DNA from: Telluria aromaticivorans
GTDB lineage: Bacteria; Pseudomonadota; Gammaproteobacteria; Burkholderiales; Burkholderiaceae_D
DNA: 64,000 bases
Direction: 5' to 3'
Assembly: GCF_013003915.1 (NCBI RefSeq)
Contig: NZ_JABAIV010000002.1
Span: 806,001-870,000 of the forward strand
Below the pieces are notes generated by a model, which was not told the origin of the DNA, did not search any database, and saw only the letters and a list, made by a program, of their open reading frames with translations. Shown here one piece after another: positions 46,120 to 54,601 of the stretch (its first letter is position 1; the number at the start of each line of letters is the position of its first letter). A program made the position numbers and the translations under genes.

Positions 46120-47440
46120 TGTGGAGGGCCGCCTCCACCGCATCCGACAGCCTTGACACAATCTCCGACAAATCCGCCGCCGTCGCAATGAACGGCGGCG
46201 CCAGCAGCACGTGGTCGCCGCGCTGCCCGTCGATCGTCCCGCCCATCGGGTACACCATCAGCCCGCATTCCATCGCCTTGGCCTTGATCGCCGCGTGCAG
46301 CTTGCGCTCGGGGGCGAATGGCGCCTTGGTGGCGCGGTCCTGCACGAATTCCAGCGCCAGGAACAGGCCGCGGCCGCGGATGTCGCCCACGTGCTCGTGG
46401 GTCCCGAAGACGTCGCCCAGCATGCGCCGCAGGGTGGCGCCGCGGCTGCGCACCCGCCCCAGCAGATCGTCGCGCTCGATCACCTTCTGCACCTCCAGCG
46501 CCGCCGCTGCCGCCACCGGGTGACCGATATAGGTGTGCCCGTGCTGGAACACCCCGCTGCCGCCCCGCAGGCAGTCGACGATGGTCTGGTGCGCCAGCAC
46601 CGCGCCGATCGGCTGGTAGCCGGCGCCCAGGCCCTTGGCGATGGCGATGATGTCCGGCGCCACGCCGTCCTGCTCGATCGCATACATGCTGCCGGTGCGG
46701 CCCATCCCGCACATCACTTCGTCGGCGATGAACAGGATGCGGTAGCGGTCGCAGATGTCGCGCACGCCCTGGAAGTAGCCGGGCGTCGGCGGGATCGCGC
46801 CGCCGGTGGCGCCAACCACCGGTTCGGCGACAAAAGCGATGATGTTGTCCGGGCCCGCCTCCAGGATCCGGGTTTCCAGTTCGTCCAGCAGGCCGGCGGT
46901 GTAGTCATCCACGCTCTGGTGCGCGGCGCGGCCGCGGTATTCGTAGCAGGCGCCTACCCGCACCGTGTCCATCAGCAGCGGCGCGAAGGCCTTGCGGCGC
47001 CACTCGTTGCCGCCCACGGCCAGCGCGCCCAGCGTGTTGCCGTGATAGCTCTGGCGCCGTGCGACGAACAGCGTGCGTTTCGGCTCGCCCGCCTCGACCC
47101 AGTACTGGCGCGCCAGCTTGAGCGCGGTCTCCATCGCCTCCGAGCCGCCCGAGACCAGGTAGACGCCGCCGATGTCCTGTGGCGCACCCTGGACCAGGCG
47201 GTCGGCCAGTTCCTCGGCCACGTCGGTGGTGAAGAAGGCGGTATGGGCATAGGCGCAGCGGTCGATCTGGCGGTGCATGGCCGCGATCACATCCGGATGA
47301 CCGTGGCCGAGCGAGGAGACGGCCGCGCCGCCACTGGCATCGATATAGGTGCGGCCGACGCTGTCGTGCATGTGGATGCCGCTGGCTGCCACCGCGAGCG
47401 GCGGCACCTGGCGCAGGTTGCGGTGGAGGATATGGCTCAT
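46115..47440 (-). CDS. Class III pyridoxal-phosphate aminotransferase
   Basis: A 441-residue omega/class III aminotransferase. The PLP lysine is Lys269 (DIIAIAKGLGAGYQP), Asp240 in LFIADEV pairs with the ring nitrogen, and YLVSGGSEAMETALKLAR and YHGNTLGAL bind phosphate and substrate. The donor and acceptor are unclear (amino-acid:pyruvate or diamine). ATG 47438-47440 has GGGAG upstream. The stop TAG at 46115-46117 lies in the end of a family B repeat, so the natural C-terminus may have been altered. Confidence 0.9.
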   Translation of the reverse strand: MSHILHRNLRQVPPLAVAASGIHMHDSVGRTYIDASGGAAVSSLGHGHPDVIAAMHRQIDRCAYAHTAFFTTDVAEELADRLVQGAPQDIGGVYLVSGGSEAMETALKLARQYWVEAGEPKRTLFVARRQSYHGNTLGALAVGGNEWRRKAFAPLLMDTVRVGACYEYRGRAAHQSVDDYTAGLLDELETRILEAGPDNIIAFVAEPVVGATGGAIPPTPGYFQGVRDICDRYRILFIADEVMCGMGRTGSMYAIEQDGVAPDIIAIAKGLGAGYQPIGAVLAHQTIVDCLRGGSGVFQHGHTYIGHPVAAAAALEVQKVIERDDLLGRVRSRGATLRRMLGDVFGTHEHVGDIRGRGLFLALEFVQDRATKAPFAPERKLHAAIKAKAMECGLMVYPMGGTIDGQRGDHVLLAPPFIATAADLSEIVSRLSDAVEAALHT

Positions 47441-47556
47441 TGCGACTCCCATCGTAAGAAGAACGACTTTGACAATAAGCGTGCCGCGCGCCGGTTCTTT
47501 TGATTTTTACCGGACGCTATGCAATTATTTTCCAGTTACAACATTTTCGCCTTCCC

Positions 47557-48111
47557 ATGACCGACCGACTTGGACCGATCGCACCCGGCGACATGACGCC
47601 GGCCCAGCGCGCCGCGGCGCAAGCCATCATCGACGGTCCGCGCGGGGCGGTTTATGGGCCCTTCGTGCCCTTGCTGCGCAGCCCCGAGCTGATGGAGTAC
47701 GCCCAGCGCATGGGCGAATACCTGCGCTACCGCAGCGCGATCGGGGTGCGGCTGTCGGAGCTGGCGATCCTGGTCACGGCGCGGCAGTGGAACCAGCAGG
47801 TGGAATGGGCGATCCATGCCCCGATCGCGGCGCAGGTGGGCATCCCCGCCTCGGTGATCGTGGCGATCGCCGAGCGGCGCAGGCCCGACGACATGCTGGT
47901 GGACGAAGCGGTGGTGCACGACTTCTGCGTCGAGCTGCACGAGGGGAAATCGGTGTCGGACCGGGTGTATGCCGATGCGCTGGCGCTGTTCGGCGAGCAG
48001 GGCGTGGTCGACCTGATGGGGGTGAACGGGTACTACACATTCCTGGCCATGATCATGAATACGGCCAGGACGGCGGTGCCGGCATCAAGCGTGGAGGCGA
48101 TGCCGGACTAG
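47557..48111 (+). CDS. Carboxymuconolactone decarboxylase family (AhpD-like) protein
   Basis: A 184-residue all-helical protein. The segment RLSELAILVTARQWNQQVEWAIHAPIA matches the CMD family, but the usual CxxC of AhpD-type reductases is absent: this region has no Cys pair. The C-terminal part GEQGVVDLMGVNGYYTFLAMIMN is typical of the 4-carboxymuconolactone decarboxylase side of the family. The reaction is not certain. The start ATG 47557 follows an AT-rich stretch and is divergent from the aminotransferase. Confidence 0.88.
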   Translation: MTDRLGPIAPGDMTPAQRAAAQAIIDGPRGAVYGPFVPLLRSPELMEYAQRMGEYLRYRSAIGVRLSELAILVTARQWNQQVEWAIHAPIAAQVGIPASVIVAIAERRRPDDMLVDEAVVHDFCVELHEGKSVSDRVYADALALFGEQGVVDLMGVNGYYTFLAMIMNTARTAVPASSVEAMPD

Positions 48112-48139
48112 GGTTTTATGAGCTAGTGGCTGCTCATGC

Positions 48140-48283
48140 AAACTTGGGTTCCGGCCTTCGCCGGAACGACGTTGTTTAAGGGTTCGATGATCATAAAGAT
48201 AGCGATTTTCCAACCGTTAGCTTAAAGACCGTCATTCCCGGCACTGCCGGAAATGACTCCCGGCGAAGGCCGGGATCCAAGTT
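48140..48283. repeat. REP/BIME-like repeat, family A copy 4
   Basis: Units at about 48143-48172 (TTGGGTTCCGGCCTTCGCCG and following bases) and 48227-48283 (a GTCATTCCCGGCACTGCCGG-type unit plus a CCCGGCGAAGGCCGGGATCC-type unit) lie between convergent genes. The three-unit order equals that of copy 2. The outer ends AACTTGGGTTCC and GGATCCAAGTT are inverted relative to each other. Confidence 0.75.
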
Positions 48284-48306
48284 AACAGCGCACCACTAAC
48301 ACACGC

Positions 48307-49155
48307 TTACTTCGGAAACGCGATTACTTCCTGCTGCTGCTCCCCGATCCCCGCAATCCCCAGGCGCAGCTTGTCGCCCTTTTTCAGGAAGCGCTGCGGC
48401 GTGCGGCCCATGCCCACGCCCGGCGGGGTGCCGGTGGTGATGATGTCGCCCGGTTCGAGCGTCATGAAGCGCGACACGTAGCTGACGATCTGCGCCACGG
48501 TAAACACCATGGTCGAGGTATTCCCGGTCTGCATGCGCTTGCCGTTGAGTTCCAGGTAGAGGTCGAGGTCCTGCACGTCGAACACTTCGTCGCGCGTCAC
48601 CAGGAAGGGGCCGACCGGGCCGAAGGTATCGCAGCCCTTGCCCTTGTCCCACTGCGAGCCCATCTCGAACTGGAAGGCGCGCTCGGACACGTCGTTGACC
48701 ACGCAGTAGCCGGCCACGAAATTCAACGCTTCTTCTTCGCTCACGTACTGCGCGCGCGTGCCGATCACTACGCCCAGCTCGACTTCCCAGTCGGTCTTCT
48801 TCGAGCCTTTCGGCAGCTGGATCGGGTCGTCCGGGCCGGACAGCGAGCTGGTGGCCTTGGTGAAGAACACCGGCTCCGACGGTACCGCGGAACCGGTCTC
48901 CGCCGCGTGGTCGGCATAGTTCATGCCAATGCCGATGAACTTGCCGATGCGGTTGACCGGCACGCCCAGGCGCGGGTTGCCGCGCACCAGCGGCAGCGTT
49001 TTCCAGTCGAGCTTCGCCAGCTTGCGCAAGGCCTTGTCGGACAATACCGCGCCATCGATATCGTCGATTACCTTGGACAGGTCGCGCAGGCGGCCCTCTT
49101 CGTCGAACATGCCCGGCTTTTCCTTGCCTGGGCGGCCATAGCGCACCAATCTCAT
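48307..49155 (-). CDS. Fumarylacetoacetate hydrolase family protein
   Basis: A 282-residue FAH-superfamily enzyme. The metal-binding Glu residues are in DWEVELGVVIG (Glu124, Glu126), followed by GYCVVNDVSERAFQFE; MNYADHAAE is the loop before the active site, and GDIITTGTPPGVGMGR is the closing signature. Ureidoglycolate lyase-like and 2,4-diketo-3-deoxy-L-fuconate hydrolase-like members look alike, so no substrate is assigned. The start at 49153-49155 has GGGAAG upstream. Confidence 0.9.
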   Translation of the reverse strand: MRLVRYGRPGKEKPGMFDEEGRLRDLSKVIDDIDGAVLSDKALRKLAKLDWKTLPLVRGNPRLGVPVNRIGKFIGIGMNYADHAAETGSAVPSEPVFFTKATSSLSGPDDPIQLPKGSKKTDWEVELGVVIGTRAQYVSEEEALNFVAGYCVVNDVSERAFQFEMGSQWDKGKGCDTFGPVGPFLVTRDEVFDVQDLDLYLELNGKRMQTGNTSTMVFTVAQIVSYVSRFMTLEPGDIITTGTPPGVGMGRTPQRFLKKGDKLRLGIAGIGEQQQEVIAFPK

Positions 49156-49233
49156 TCTTGTCTTCCCGTGAGTAGTCAGGCCCACACAGGGCCGAGGCGG
49201 CGATGATACCAAGGATCGCCAGGGCGTACCGGC

Positions 49234-49593
49234 TTAGCGGCTGAGGAGATAGGCGCTCATGTCGAGCGCATCGCGCTCGGTCACGCCCATGTTGGGCATG
49301 GCGGTGTGCGGGTCGATCGCCTGCGGGTCGCGGATCCAGCGCACCATGTTGGCCTGGCTGGTCTCCAGCGTACCGACCAGCACCTTGCGCTTGTCCAGGT
49401 CGGACAGCGGCCGGCCCACATACACCCTGGAGCCGGGCACGCCCGGGATCATGTGGCAGGACTGGCAGGCATATTGAGTGAGCGCGATCTTGCCGCGCAC
49501 CGGGTCGCCCTGCACGCCGGGGCGTTCGGGCGGCGCGCAGCCGGCCAGCACGCCTACTGTCGACAGCATCGCGACGAAACGCAGCAGCTTCAT
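49234..49593 (-). CDS. Small c-type cytochrome lipoprotein
   Basis: A 119-residue mono-haem cytochrome c. A lipobox LAGC around residue 19 anchors it to a membrane; CQSCH binds haem and MPNMGV gives the Met sixth ligand. It is close in layout to the protein at 50222-50623. The start ATG 49591-49593 overlaps the stop of the upstream cytochrome gene as ATGA. The pair is divergent from the oxidase genes and probably supplies electrons to them. Confidence 0.88.
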   Translation of the reverse strand: MKLLRFVAMLSTVGVLAGCAPPERPGVQGDPVRGKIALTQYACQSCHMIPGVPGSRVYVGRPLSDLDKRKVLVGTLETSQANMVRWIRDPQAIDPHTAMPNMGVTERDALDMSAYLLSR

Positions 49594-50132
49594 GGCGCCA
49601 CCTCTTTCGCCGTCGCGGCGCGGTAGTCGTCGGCGCTCATCGCCGGCAGGGTTTTCACGAAGGCCACCACGGCCCATATGTCGTCGTCGGCCAGGTGGTA
49701 TTCCCAGGCCGGCATGCCGCTCATCTTGATGCCGTGCTTGGTGACCCAGTACAGCTCGCGCGGCTGCCAGCGCTGGGTCGCATCGACCAGCGGGCCGGGG
49801 ATCGGCTGCATGCTCATGCCGATGGTCGACTGCGCGACCCCGGGCCCGCCGTGGCATTGCACGCAGTTGTCGCGGTAGACCTGGGCGCCGCGCCGCAGCT
49901 GCTGTGCACCGCCGGAGGGCGGCACCTTCACGTCCTGCGCATGGTTTTGCACCGACTGCTTCATGCCTTCTTCCAGCACCGTGTACACGAAGGGGAAGTG
50001 CTGGGCGGTGGCGCCGATGTTGTACCAGCCGCCGTACAGCACGGCCAGGCCGGCCGCGCCCGCGGTGACGCCGGCCGCGAGCAGCGTAAGTACAGCGGTC
50101 CTGGCGATCAGCCGGTGGCGGTTGGAGAGCAT
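49590..50132 (-). CDS. Membrane-anchored c-type cytochrome
   Basis: A 180-residue protein with one N-terminal membrane segment (about 10-34, AVLTLLAAGVTAGAAGLAVLYGG) and a periplasmic mono-haem domain. CVQCHGGPG is the haem site; MSGMPAW or nearby Met is the probable sixth ligand. It is the first gene of a two-cytochrome minus-strand unit. Possible roles are an electron carrier to the haem-copper oxidase or a dehydrogenase subunit. Confidence 0.87.
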   Translation of the reverse strand: MLSNRHRLIARTAVLTLLAAGVTAGAAGLAVLYGGWYNIGATAQHFPFVYTVLEEGMKQSVQNHAQDVKVPPSGGAQQLRRGAQVYRDNCVQCHGGPGVAQSTIGMSMQPIPGPLVDATQRWQPRELYWVTKHGIKMSGMPAWEYHLADDDIWAVVAFVKTLPAMSADDYRAATAKEVAP

Positions 50133-50201
50133 GCGAGAGGGGCGTCCGATTGGATTAGTTAAAAAAATTACATCATTCTTTGTGTATTATAAAAGCCACT
50201 C

Positions 50202-50211
50202 CACAATTGTG
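50202..50211. promoter_or_regulatory. Palindrome in the divergent cytochrome control region
   Basis: CACAATTGTG is a perfect 10-bp palindrome in the 89-bp AT-rich gap between the two divergent cytochrome units. A minus-strand TATAAT lies at 50186-50191. The palindrome could be an operator; the regulator is unknown. Confidence 0.35.
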
Positions 50212-50221
50212 ATTTCCAAGC

Positions 50222-50623
50222 GTGCGCACCATCTCTTCCCACGAATTCGTCCCCCAAACCATACGCTGCGCCGGCCTGTTGCTGGCCTGCGCAGCGATGC
50301 TGGCCGGCTGCAAGGAAGAACCCGCAGCGGTCCGGGTACCCGGCGGCGACGTGCAGCAGGGACTGCGCCTGGTGACCCAGTACCAGTGCGGCGCCTGCCA
50401 CACCATCCCCGGGGTGCAGGGCGCGGCCGGTGAACAGGCCCCGGCGCTCGACCACATCGGGCGCCTCAGCTATATCGCGGGCGGCATCCCCAACCAGCCT
50501 GCCAACATGGTGCAGTGGCTGCGCGTGCCGCACGCCGTCAAACCCGGCACCGAGATGCCGCCGATGGGCCTGACCGAACAGGAGGCGCGCCACATGGCGG
50601 CCTTCCTGTACACGCTCCGATAG
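50222..50623 (+). CDS. c-type cytochrome lipoprotein upstream of the oxidase
   Basis: A 133-residue mono-haem cytochrome c with lipobox LAGC (Cys30), haem site CGACH and Met ligand in EMPPMGLTEQE. The GTG at 50222 is the only start that keeps the whole signal peptide; its ribosome site is weak. It lies 8 nt before the subunit II gene, so it is most likely the dedicated electron donor or an accessory subunit of the oxidase. Confidence 0.85.
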   Translation: MRTISSHEFVPQTIRCAGLLLACAAMLAGCKEEPAAVRVPGGDVQQGLRLVTQYQCGACHTIPGVQGAAGEQAPALDHIGRLSYIAGGIPNQPANMVQWLRVPHAVKPGTEMPPMGLTEQEARHMAAFLYTLR

Positions 50624-50631
50624 GGTTGGCC

Positions 50632-51561
50632 ATGAACGACAACCTGCAATCGGTACTGCATCCGGCCGGCTGGGATGCCACCATCATCAGCCATTTCGCC
50701 TGGGTGCTGTTCGGCGCCGGCGCCTTGATCTTCGTGGCCGTGATGCTGCTGCTGGCCCTGAGCCTGCGGCCCCAGGGACGGCCTGCGCGCGCGGCCTTGT
50801 GGATCGGCGGCGGGGGCATCGCCTTCCCCATCGTGGTGCTCAGCGCGCTGCTCGGGTGGAGCACCTGGCGCAGCACCCAGCTGGCGCCGCAAACTTCGCG
50901 CGATGCCTTGAGCATCTCGGTAACGGCCAAGATGTGGTGGTGGGAAGTGCGCTACCACGACCCGGTGAGCGGGCGCGAGATCGTCAGCGCCAACGAAATC
51001 CATATCCCGGTCGGGCGCCCGGTCTACCTCGGCCTGAATGCGGCCGACGTGATCCACAGCCTGTGGATACCGGCGCTGGCCGGCAAGCGCGACATGGTGC
51101 CGGGACGCGTCACCGGCCTGACCCTGCGCGCCGACAAGCCCGGCATCTACCGCGGCCAGTGCGCCGAATACTGCGGCGCCCAGCACGCGAAGATGGCGCT
51201 GCACGTGATCGCGTCGACGCCGGACGAATTCAATGCCTGGCTGGCGCGCCAGGCCCTGCCCGCGGCGCCGGCCGATAACCAGGTGCTGGAACGAGGCCGC
51301 AGTGCCTTCCTGGAGCAGCGCTGCCAGGCCTGCCATACCATCCGCGGCGTGTCCGAAGACACGCGCCTGGGACCGGACCTGACCCACGTCGGCAGCCGCA
51401 CCCACATCGGCGCCGGCACCCTGCGCACCCACCGCGACAGCTTGACAAGCTGGATCGCCAACCCGCAGGCGGCCAAGCCGGGCGTCTTCATGCCTGGCTC
51501 GCAAGACCTCGACCGCGACACCCTGGACGCGCTGGCCACTTACCTCGAGCACCTGAAATGA
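50632..51561 (+). CDS. coxB: Cytochrome c oxidase subunit II with fused haem c domain
   Basis: A 309-residue caa3-type subunit II. Two membrane helices (about 22-45 and 56-78) precede the CuA cupredoxin domain, whose ligands His142, Cys177, Glu179, Cys181, His185 and Met188 are all present (CAEYCGAQHAKM). A C-terminal cytochrome c domain has CQACH at 231-235 and a Met ligand in GVFMPGSQ. It overlaps subunit I by 4 nt (ATGA). Confidence 0.95.
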   Translation: MNDNLQSVLHPAGWDATIISHFAWVLFGAGALIFVAVMLLLALSLRPQGRPARAALWIGGGGIAFPIVVLSALLGWSTWRSTQLAPQTSRDALSISVTAKMWWWEVRYHDPVSGREIVSANEIHIPVGRPVYLGLNAADVIHSLWIPALAGKRDMVPGRVTGLTLRADKPGIYRGQCAEYCGAQHAKMALHVIASTPDEFNAWLARQALPAAPADNQVLERGRSAFLEQRCQACHTIRGVSEDTRLGPDLTHVGSRTHIGAGTLRTHRDSLTSWIANPQAAKPGVFMPGSQDLDRDTLDALATYLEHLK

Positions 51562-54074
51562 CCGACGCAGAAGTCCACGCCCCTTTGCCATCGTCCCTGC
51601 CGCGCCCGGAGGGCGAGTTCGAACGCCTGGTGGAAACCTGGCGCACGCCGACCGGCTGGCGCTTCATGACCTCGGTGAACAACACCAGCATCGGCCTGCT
51701 CTACATCGGCACGGCGCTGCTGTTTTTTGTGTTGGCCGGCATCCTCGGGCTGCTGATGCGGGCGCAATTGGCAGTACCCGACAACACCCTGCTCAGCCCC
51801 GGCACCTATAACCAGATCTTCACCATGCATGGCACGGTGATGATGTTCCTGTTCGCGATTCCGGTGGTCGAGGCGATCGCGGTCTACCTGCTGCCCAACA
51901 TGCTGGGTGCGCGCGACCTGCCCTTCCCGCGCCTGTCGGCCTATGCCTACTGGGCCTACGCGTTCGGCGGCCTGGCCTTCTTCTGCACCCTGTTCTTCGG
52001 GCTGGCGCCGGATGGCGGCTGGTTCATGTACCCGCCGCTCACCGGCGAAAAATATTCGCCCGGCCTGAACGCCGACTTCTGGCTGCTGGGGATCGGCTTC
52101 ATCGAGATCTCGGCCATCGCCGGCGCCATCGAACTGATCGTCGGCATCCTGTTTACGCGCGCGCCGGGCATGACGCTGCGCCGCATGCCAATCTATGCCT
52201 GGGCCATGCTGGTGGTGGGCGTGATGATCGTGTTCGCCTTCCCGGCGGTGATCGCCGGCACCGCCCTGCTGGAGCTGGAGCGCGCGTTCGACTGGCCTTT
52301 CTTCATCCAGGAGCGCGGCGGCGACCCGATCCTGTGGCAGCACCTGTTCTGGTTCTTCGGCCACCCCGAGGTCTACATCATCTTCCTGCCCGCCGCCGGC
52401 ATGGTGTCGATGATGATCCCGACCATCGCCGGCACCCCGCTGGTGGGCCAGCGCGCGGTGGTGGTGGCGCTGGTGGGCGTCGGCTTCTTCAGCTTCGGGC
52501 TGTGGGCCCACCACATGTTCACCGCCGGCCTGGGCGTGCTGGAAATGAGCTTCATCTCGGCGGCCAGCATGGCGGTCGCGATCCCGACCGGCATCCAGGT
52601 CTTCGCCTGGATTGCCACCCTGTGGAACGGCCGCGTGAAGATGAGCCCACCGACGATGTTCCTGCTCGGCTTCATGTTCATCTTCGTGCTGGGCGGCCTG
52701 ACCGGGGTGATGGTGGCCGTGATCCCGTTCGACTGGCAGGTGCACGACACCTATTTCATCGTGGCCCACCTGCACTATGTGCTGATCGGCGGCATGGTGT
52801 TCCCGGTGTTCGCGGCGATGTATTACTGGACCCCGCTCATCAACGGCAACCGCCTGTCGGAGACGCTGTCGCGCTGGGTGTTCTGGCTGATGTTCGGCGG
52901 CTTCAACCTGGCTTTCTTCCCGATGCACATCACCGGTTTGCAAGGCATGCCGCGCCGGGTCTATACCTATGATGCGAACCTCGGCTGGAACCTGCTGAAC
53001 ATGCTCTCCACGATCGGCGCCTTCATATTCGCCTCTGGCGTCGTGCTGTTCTTCGTCGACCTGGTGCGCACCCTGCGCCGGCCCGAGAAGGAAGTCGGCA
53101 ACCCGTGGAACGCGCCGACGCTCGAATGGCTCACCTCCGAATCCTACGGCAACCGCAGCATCCCGCGCGTCACCTCCGTCAACCCGCTGTGGGAGCAGCC
53201 GACCCTGTCCGAAGAAGTCGACCGCGGCCAGCACTACCTGCCGAATACCGCCACCGGCCTGCGCGAGACCATCGCCACCAGCCCGGTCAACGCCGAACCG
53301 CGCTACCTGATGATACTGCCGGGCGACAGCTGGCTGCCGGTGATCGCGGCGCTCGGCACGGCGGGCTTCTTCCTGCTGCTGACCGTGAAGATGATCCTGC
53401 TGGCCTGGATCTTCGGCTTCATGGCGGTGGCCGGCACCCTGGGCTGGTTGTGGCAGTCCGACCGCAAGCCGAGCATCGACGAGGCCCGCGTGTCCGACGA
53501 CCTCGTTCTACCCGTGAATGCCAGGGGCACGGCTTCGCAGTCGTGGTGGGGCACGATGATCATGCTGATCGTCGACGCCAGCATCTTCGCCTCCTTCGGT
53601 TTTACTTATATCCACGTGTCGATGCGGCTGCAGGTCTGCCCGCCGCCGGGCGCCGCCCTGCCCGCCCTGCCTTGGCAGTTCGCATCGGGCGGCCTGCTGC
53701 TGGCCAGTTCCGCCCTGATGCTGCTCGCCGTGCGCGGGCTCGGCAAGCGCCGCCTGCCATGGCTGGTGCTGGCGGCGCTGGGCTGCGCGGCGGCCTCCTT
53801 CATGCTCGACCTGCGCGGCCACCAGTTCGCGGGCCTGGAGCCGACCGCCAGCGCCTGGGGTGCGGCGATCGCCACGCTGCTGGGCTACCAGGGCCTGCAC
53901 ATCGTACTGCTGGCGATCGCCGGGCCCTACCTGTGCCTGCGCGCCTGGCGCGGCCACCTGGGTGAGCGCAGCCGCGCGACGCTCGACAACGTCGCCCTCA
54001 TCTGGCACTACACGACGCTGCAGGGCATCGCCGGCATGGTGCTGGTGCATATCCTGCCGCTGCTGATGGAGTAA
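51558..54074 (+). CDS. ctaD: Cytochrome c oxidase subunit I fused to a subunit III-like domain
   Basis: An 838-residue polytopic haem-copper oxidase. Residues 30-560 are subunit I: low-spin haem ligand His91 (TMHGTVM), CuB ligand His269 with cross-linking Tyr273 (FFGHPEVY), the CuB pair in WAHHMF, and the haem ligands in VAHLHYVL. The Tyr in GHPEVY marks the A-type (mitochondrial-like) family. From about 590 to the end are further helices (WGTMIMLIVDASIFASFGFTYIHV, LGYQGLHIVLLAIAGPYL) that look like subunit III. It reduces oxygen with cytochrome c electrons in the inner membrane. No separate coxC or assembly gene (ctaG, ctaB) is nearby. Confidence 0.94.
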   Translation: MTDAEVHAPLPSSLPRPEGEFERLVETWRTPTGWRFMTSVNNTSIGLLYIGTALLFFVLAGILGLLMRAQLAVPDNTLLSPGTYNQIFTMHGTVMMFLFAIPVVEAIAVYLLPNMLGARDLPFPRLSAYAYWAYAFGGLAFFCTLFFGLAPDGGWFMYPPLTGEKYSPGLNADFWLLGIGFIEISAIAGAIELIVGILFTRAPGMTLRRMPIYAWAMLVVGVMIVFAFPAVIAGTALLELERAFDWPFFIQERGGDPILWQHLFWFFGHPEVYIIFLPAAGMVSMMIPTIAGTPLVGQRAVVVALVGVGFFSFGLWAHHMFTAGLGVLEMSFISAASMAVAIPTGIQVFAWIATLWNGRVKMSPPTMFLLGFMFIFVLGGLTGVMVAVIPFDWQVHDTYFIVAHLHYVLIGGMVFPVFAAMYYWTPLINGNRLSETLSRWVFWLMFGGFNLAFFPMHITGLQGMPRRVYTYDANLGWNLLNMLSTIGAFIFASGVVLFFVDLVRTLRRPEKEVGNPWNAPTLEWLTSESYGNRSIPRVTSVNPLWEQPTLSEEVDRGQHYLPNTATGLRETIATSPVNAEPRYLMILPGDSWLPVIAALGTAGFFLLLTVKMILLAWIFGFMAVAGTLGWLWQSDRKPSIDEARVSDDLVLPVNARGTASQSWWGTMIMLIVDASIFASFGFTYIHVSMRLQVCPPPGAALPALPWQFASGGLLLASSALMLLAVRGLGKRRLPWLVLAALGCAAASFMLDLRGHQFAGLEPTASAWGAAIATLLGYQGLHIVLLAIAGPYLCLRAWRGHLGERSRATLDNVALIWHYTTLQGIAGMVLVHILPLLME

Positions 54075-54077
54075 CGC

Positions 54078-54413
54078 ATGCACGACCATTTCTGGCGCCA
54101 GCTCACGCGCGGCACCCTTCCCCTCTTGGTGTGGGCGGCGCATTTCACCTTCTGCTATTTGCTGGCAGCGGCGCAGTGCACGCCGGCGGCGATGCGCGCG
54201 GGTGGGCCGGACCGGGTGCTGTTGGGGGGGGTGAGCCTGGTGGCGCTGGCGGTGTGCGGGTGGCTGGTGTGGCGCGAGCGGGGGATGCTAAGCGACGATG
54301 TTCGTGAAGGAGCGGGCCTGCTGGACTGGGCGGCGGCGCTGAGTGCGGTGATGGCGTTTGTCGCGGTTGTGTGGACGGGGTTGCCGATTTTGCTGGTGGA
54401 AGGCTGCGCCTGA
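54078..54413 (+). CDS. Small membrane protein of the oxidase operon
   Basis: A 111-residue protein with three hydrophobic segments (about 14-34, 48-65 and 85-107). No family is recognised. It begins 3 nt after the ctaD stop, so it is translated with it and may be a fourth subunit or an assembly helper. Its codon use becomes very G-rich in the middle. Confidence 0.75.
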   Translation: MHDHFWRQLTRGTLPLLVWAAHFTFCYLLAAAQCTPAAMRAGGPDRVLLGGVSLVALAVCGWLVWRERGMLSDDVREGAGLLDWAAALSAVMAFVAVVWTGLPILLVEGCA

Positions 54414-54425
54414 TTTGCCGGGAAT

Positions 54426-54561
54426 CGTAGGGTGGGCAGGTTTTCCTTCCCACGCGTTCAAATCACGGTTGAACAATCGGCGCAGCTGCTCGCCGGCTGG
54501 TTGAACGCGTGGGCAAGGTAAATCAGGGCAATGCCCTGATTTACGAATTGCCCACGCTACG
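54426..54561. repeat. Family B inverted repeat, diverged 136-bp copy
   Basis: The ends CGTAGGGTGGGCA and TGCCCACGCTACG are near-perfect inverted repeats. Inside, CCCACGCGTTCAA and TTGAACGCGTGGG form a second pair, and TAAATCAGGGCA/TGCCCTGATTTA a third. The order equals that of the element at 45947-46119 with diverged arms. It follows the oxidase operon by 12 nt and could also fold at the 3' end of its mRNA. Confidence 0.75.
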
Positions 54562-54601
54562 ATGTTCGACCAGTCGACGTCACAGGCCAGATCACCGGTG
54601 A

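Noticed and set aside
51540..53234. 564-codon open frame antisense to ctaD
   Set aside because: Very His/Gln/Glu-rich translation that mirrors membrane-helix codons; ctaD on the plus strand is unambiguous.
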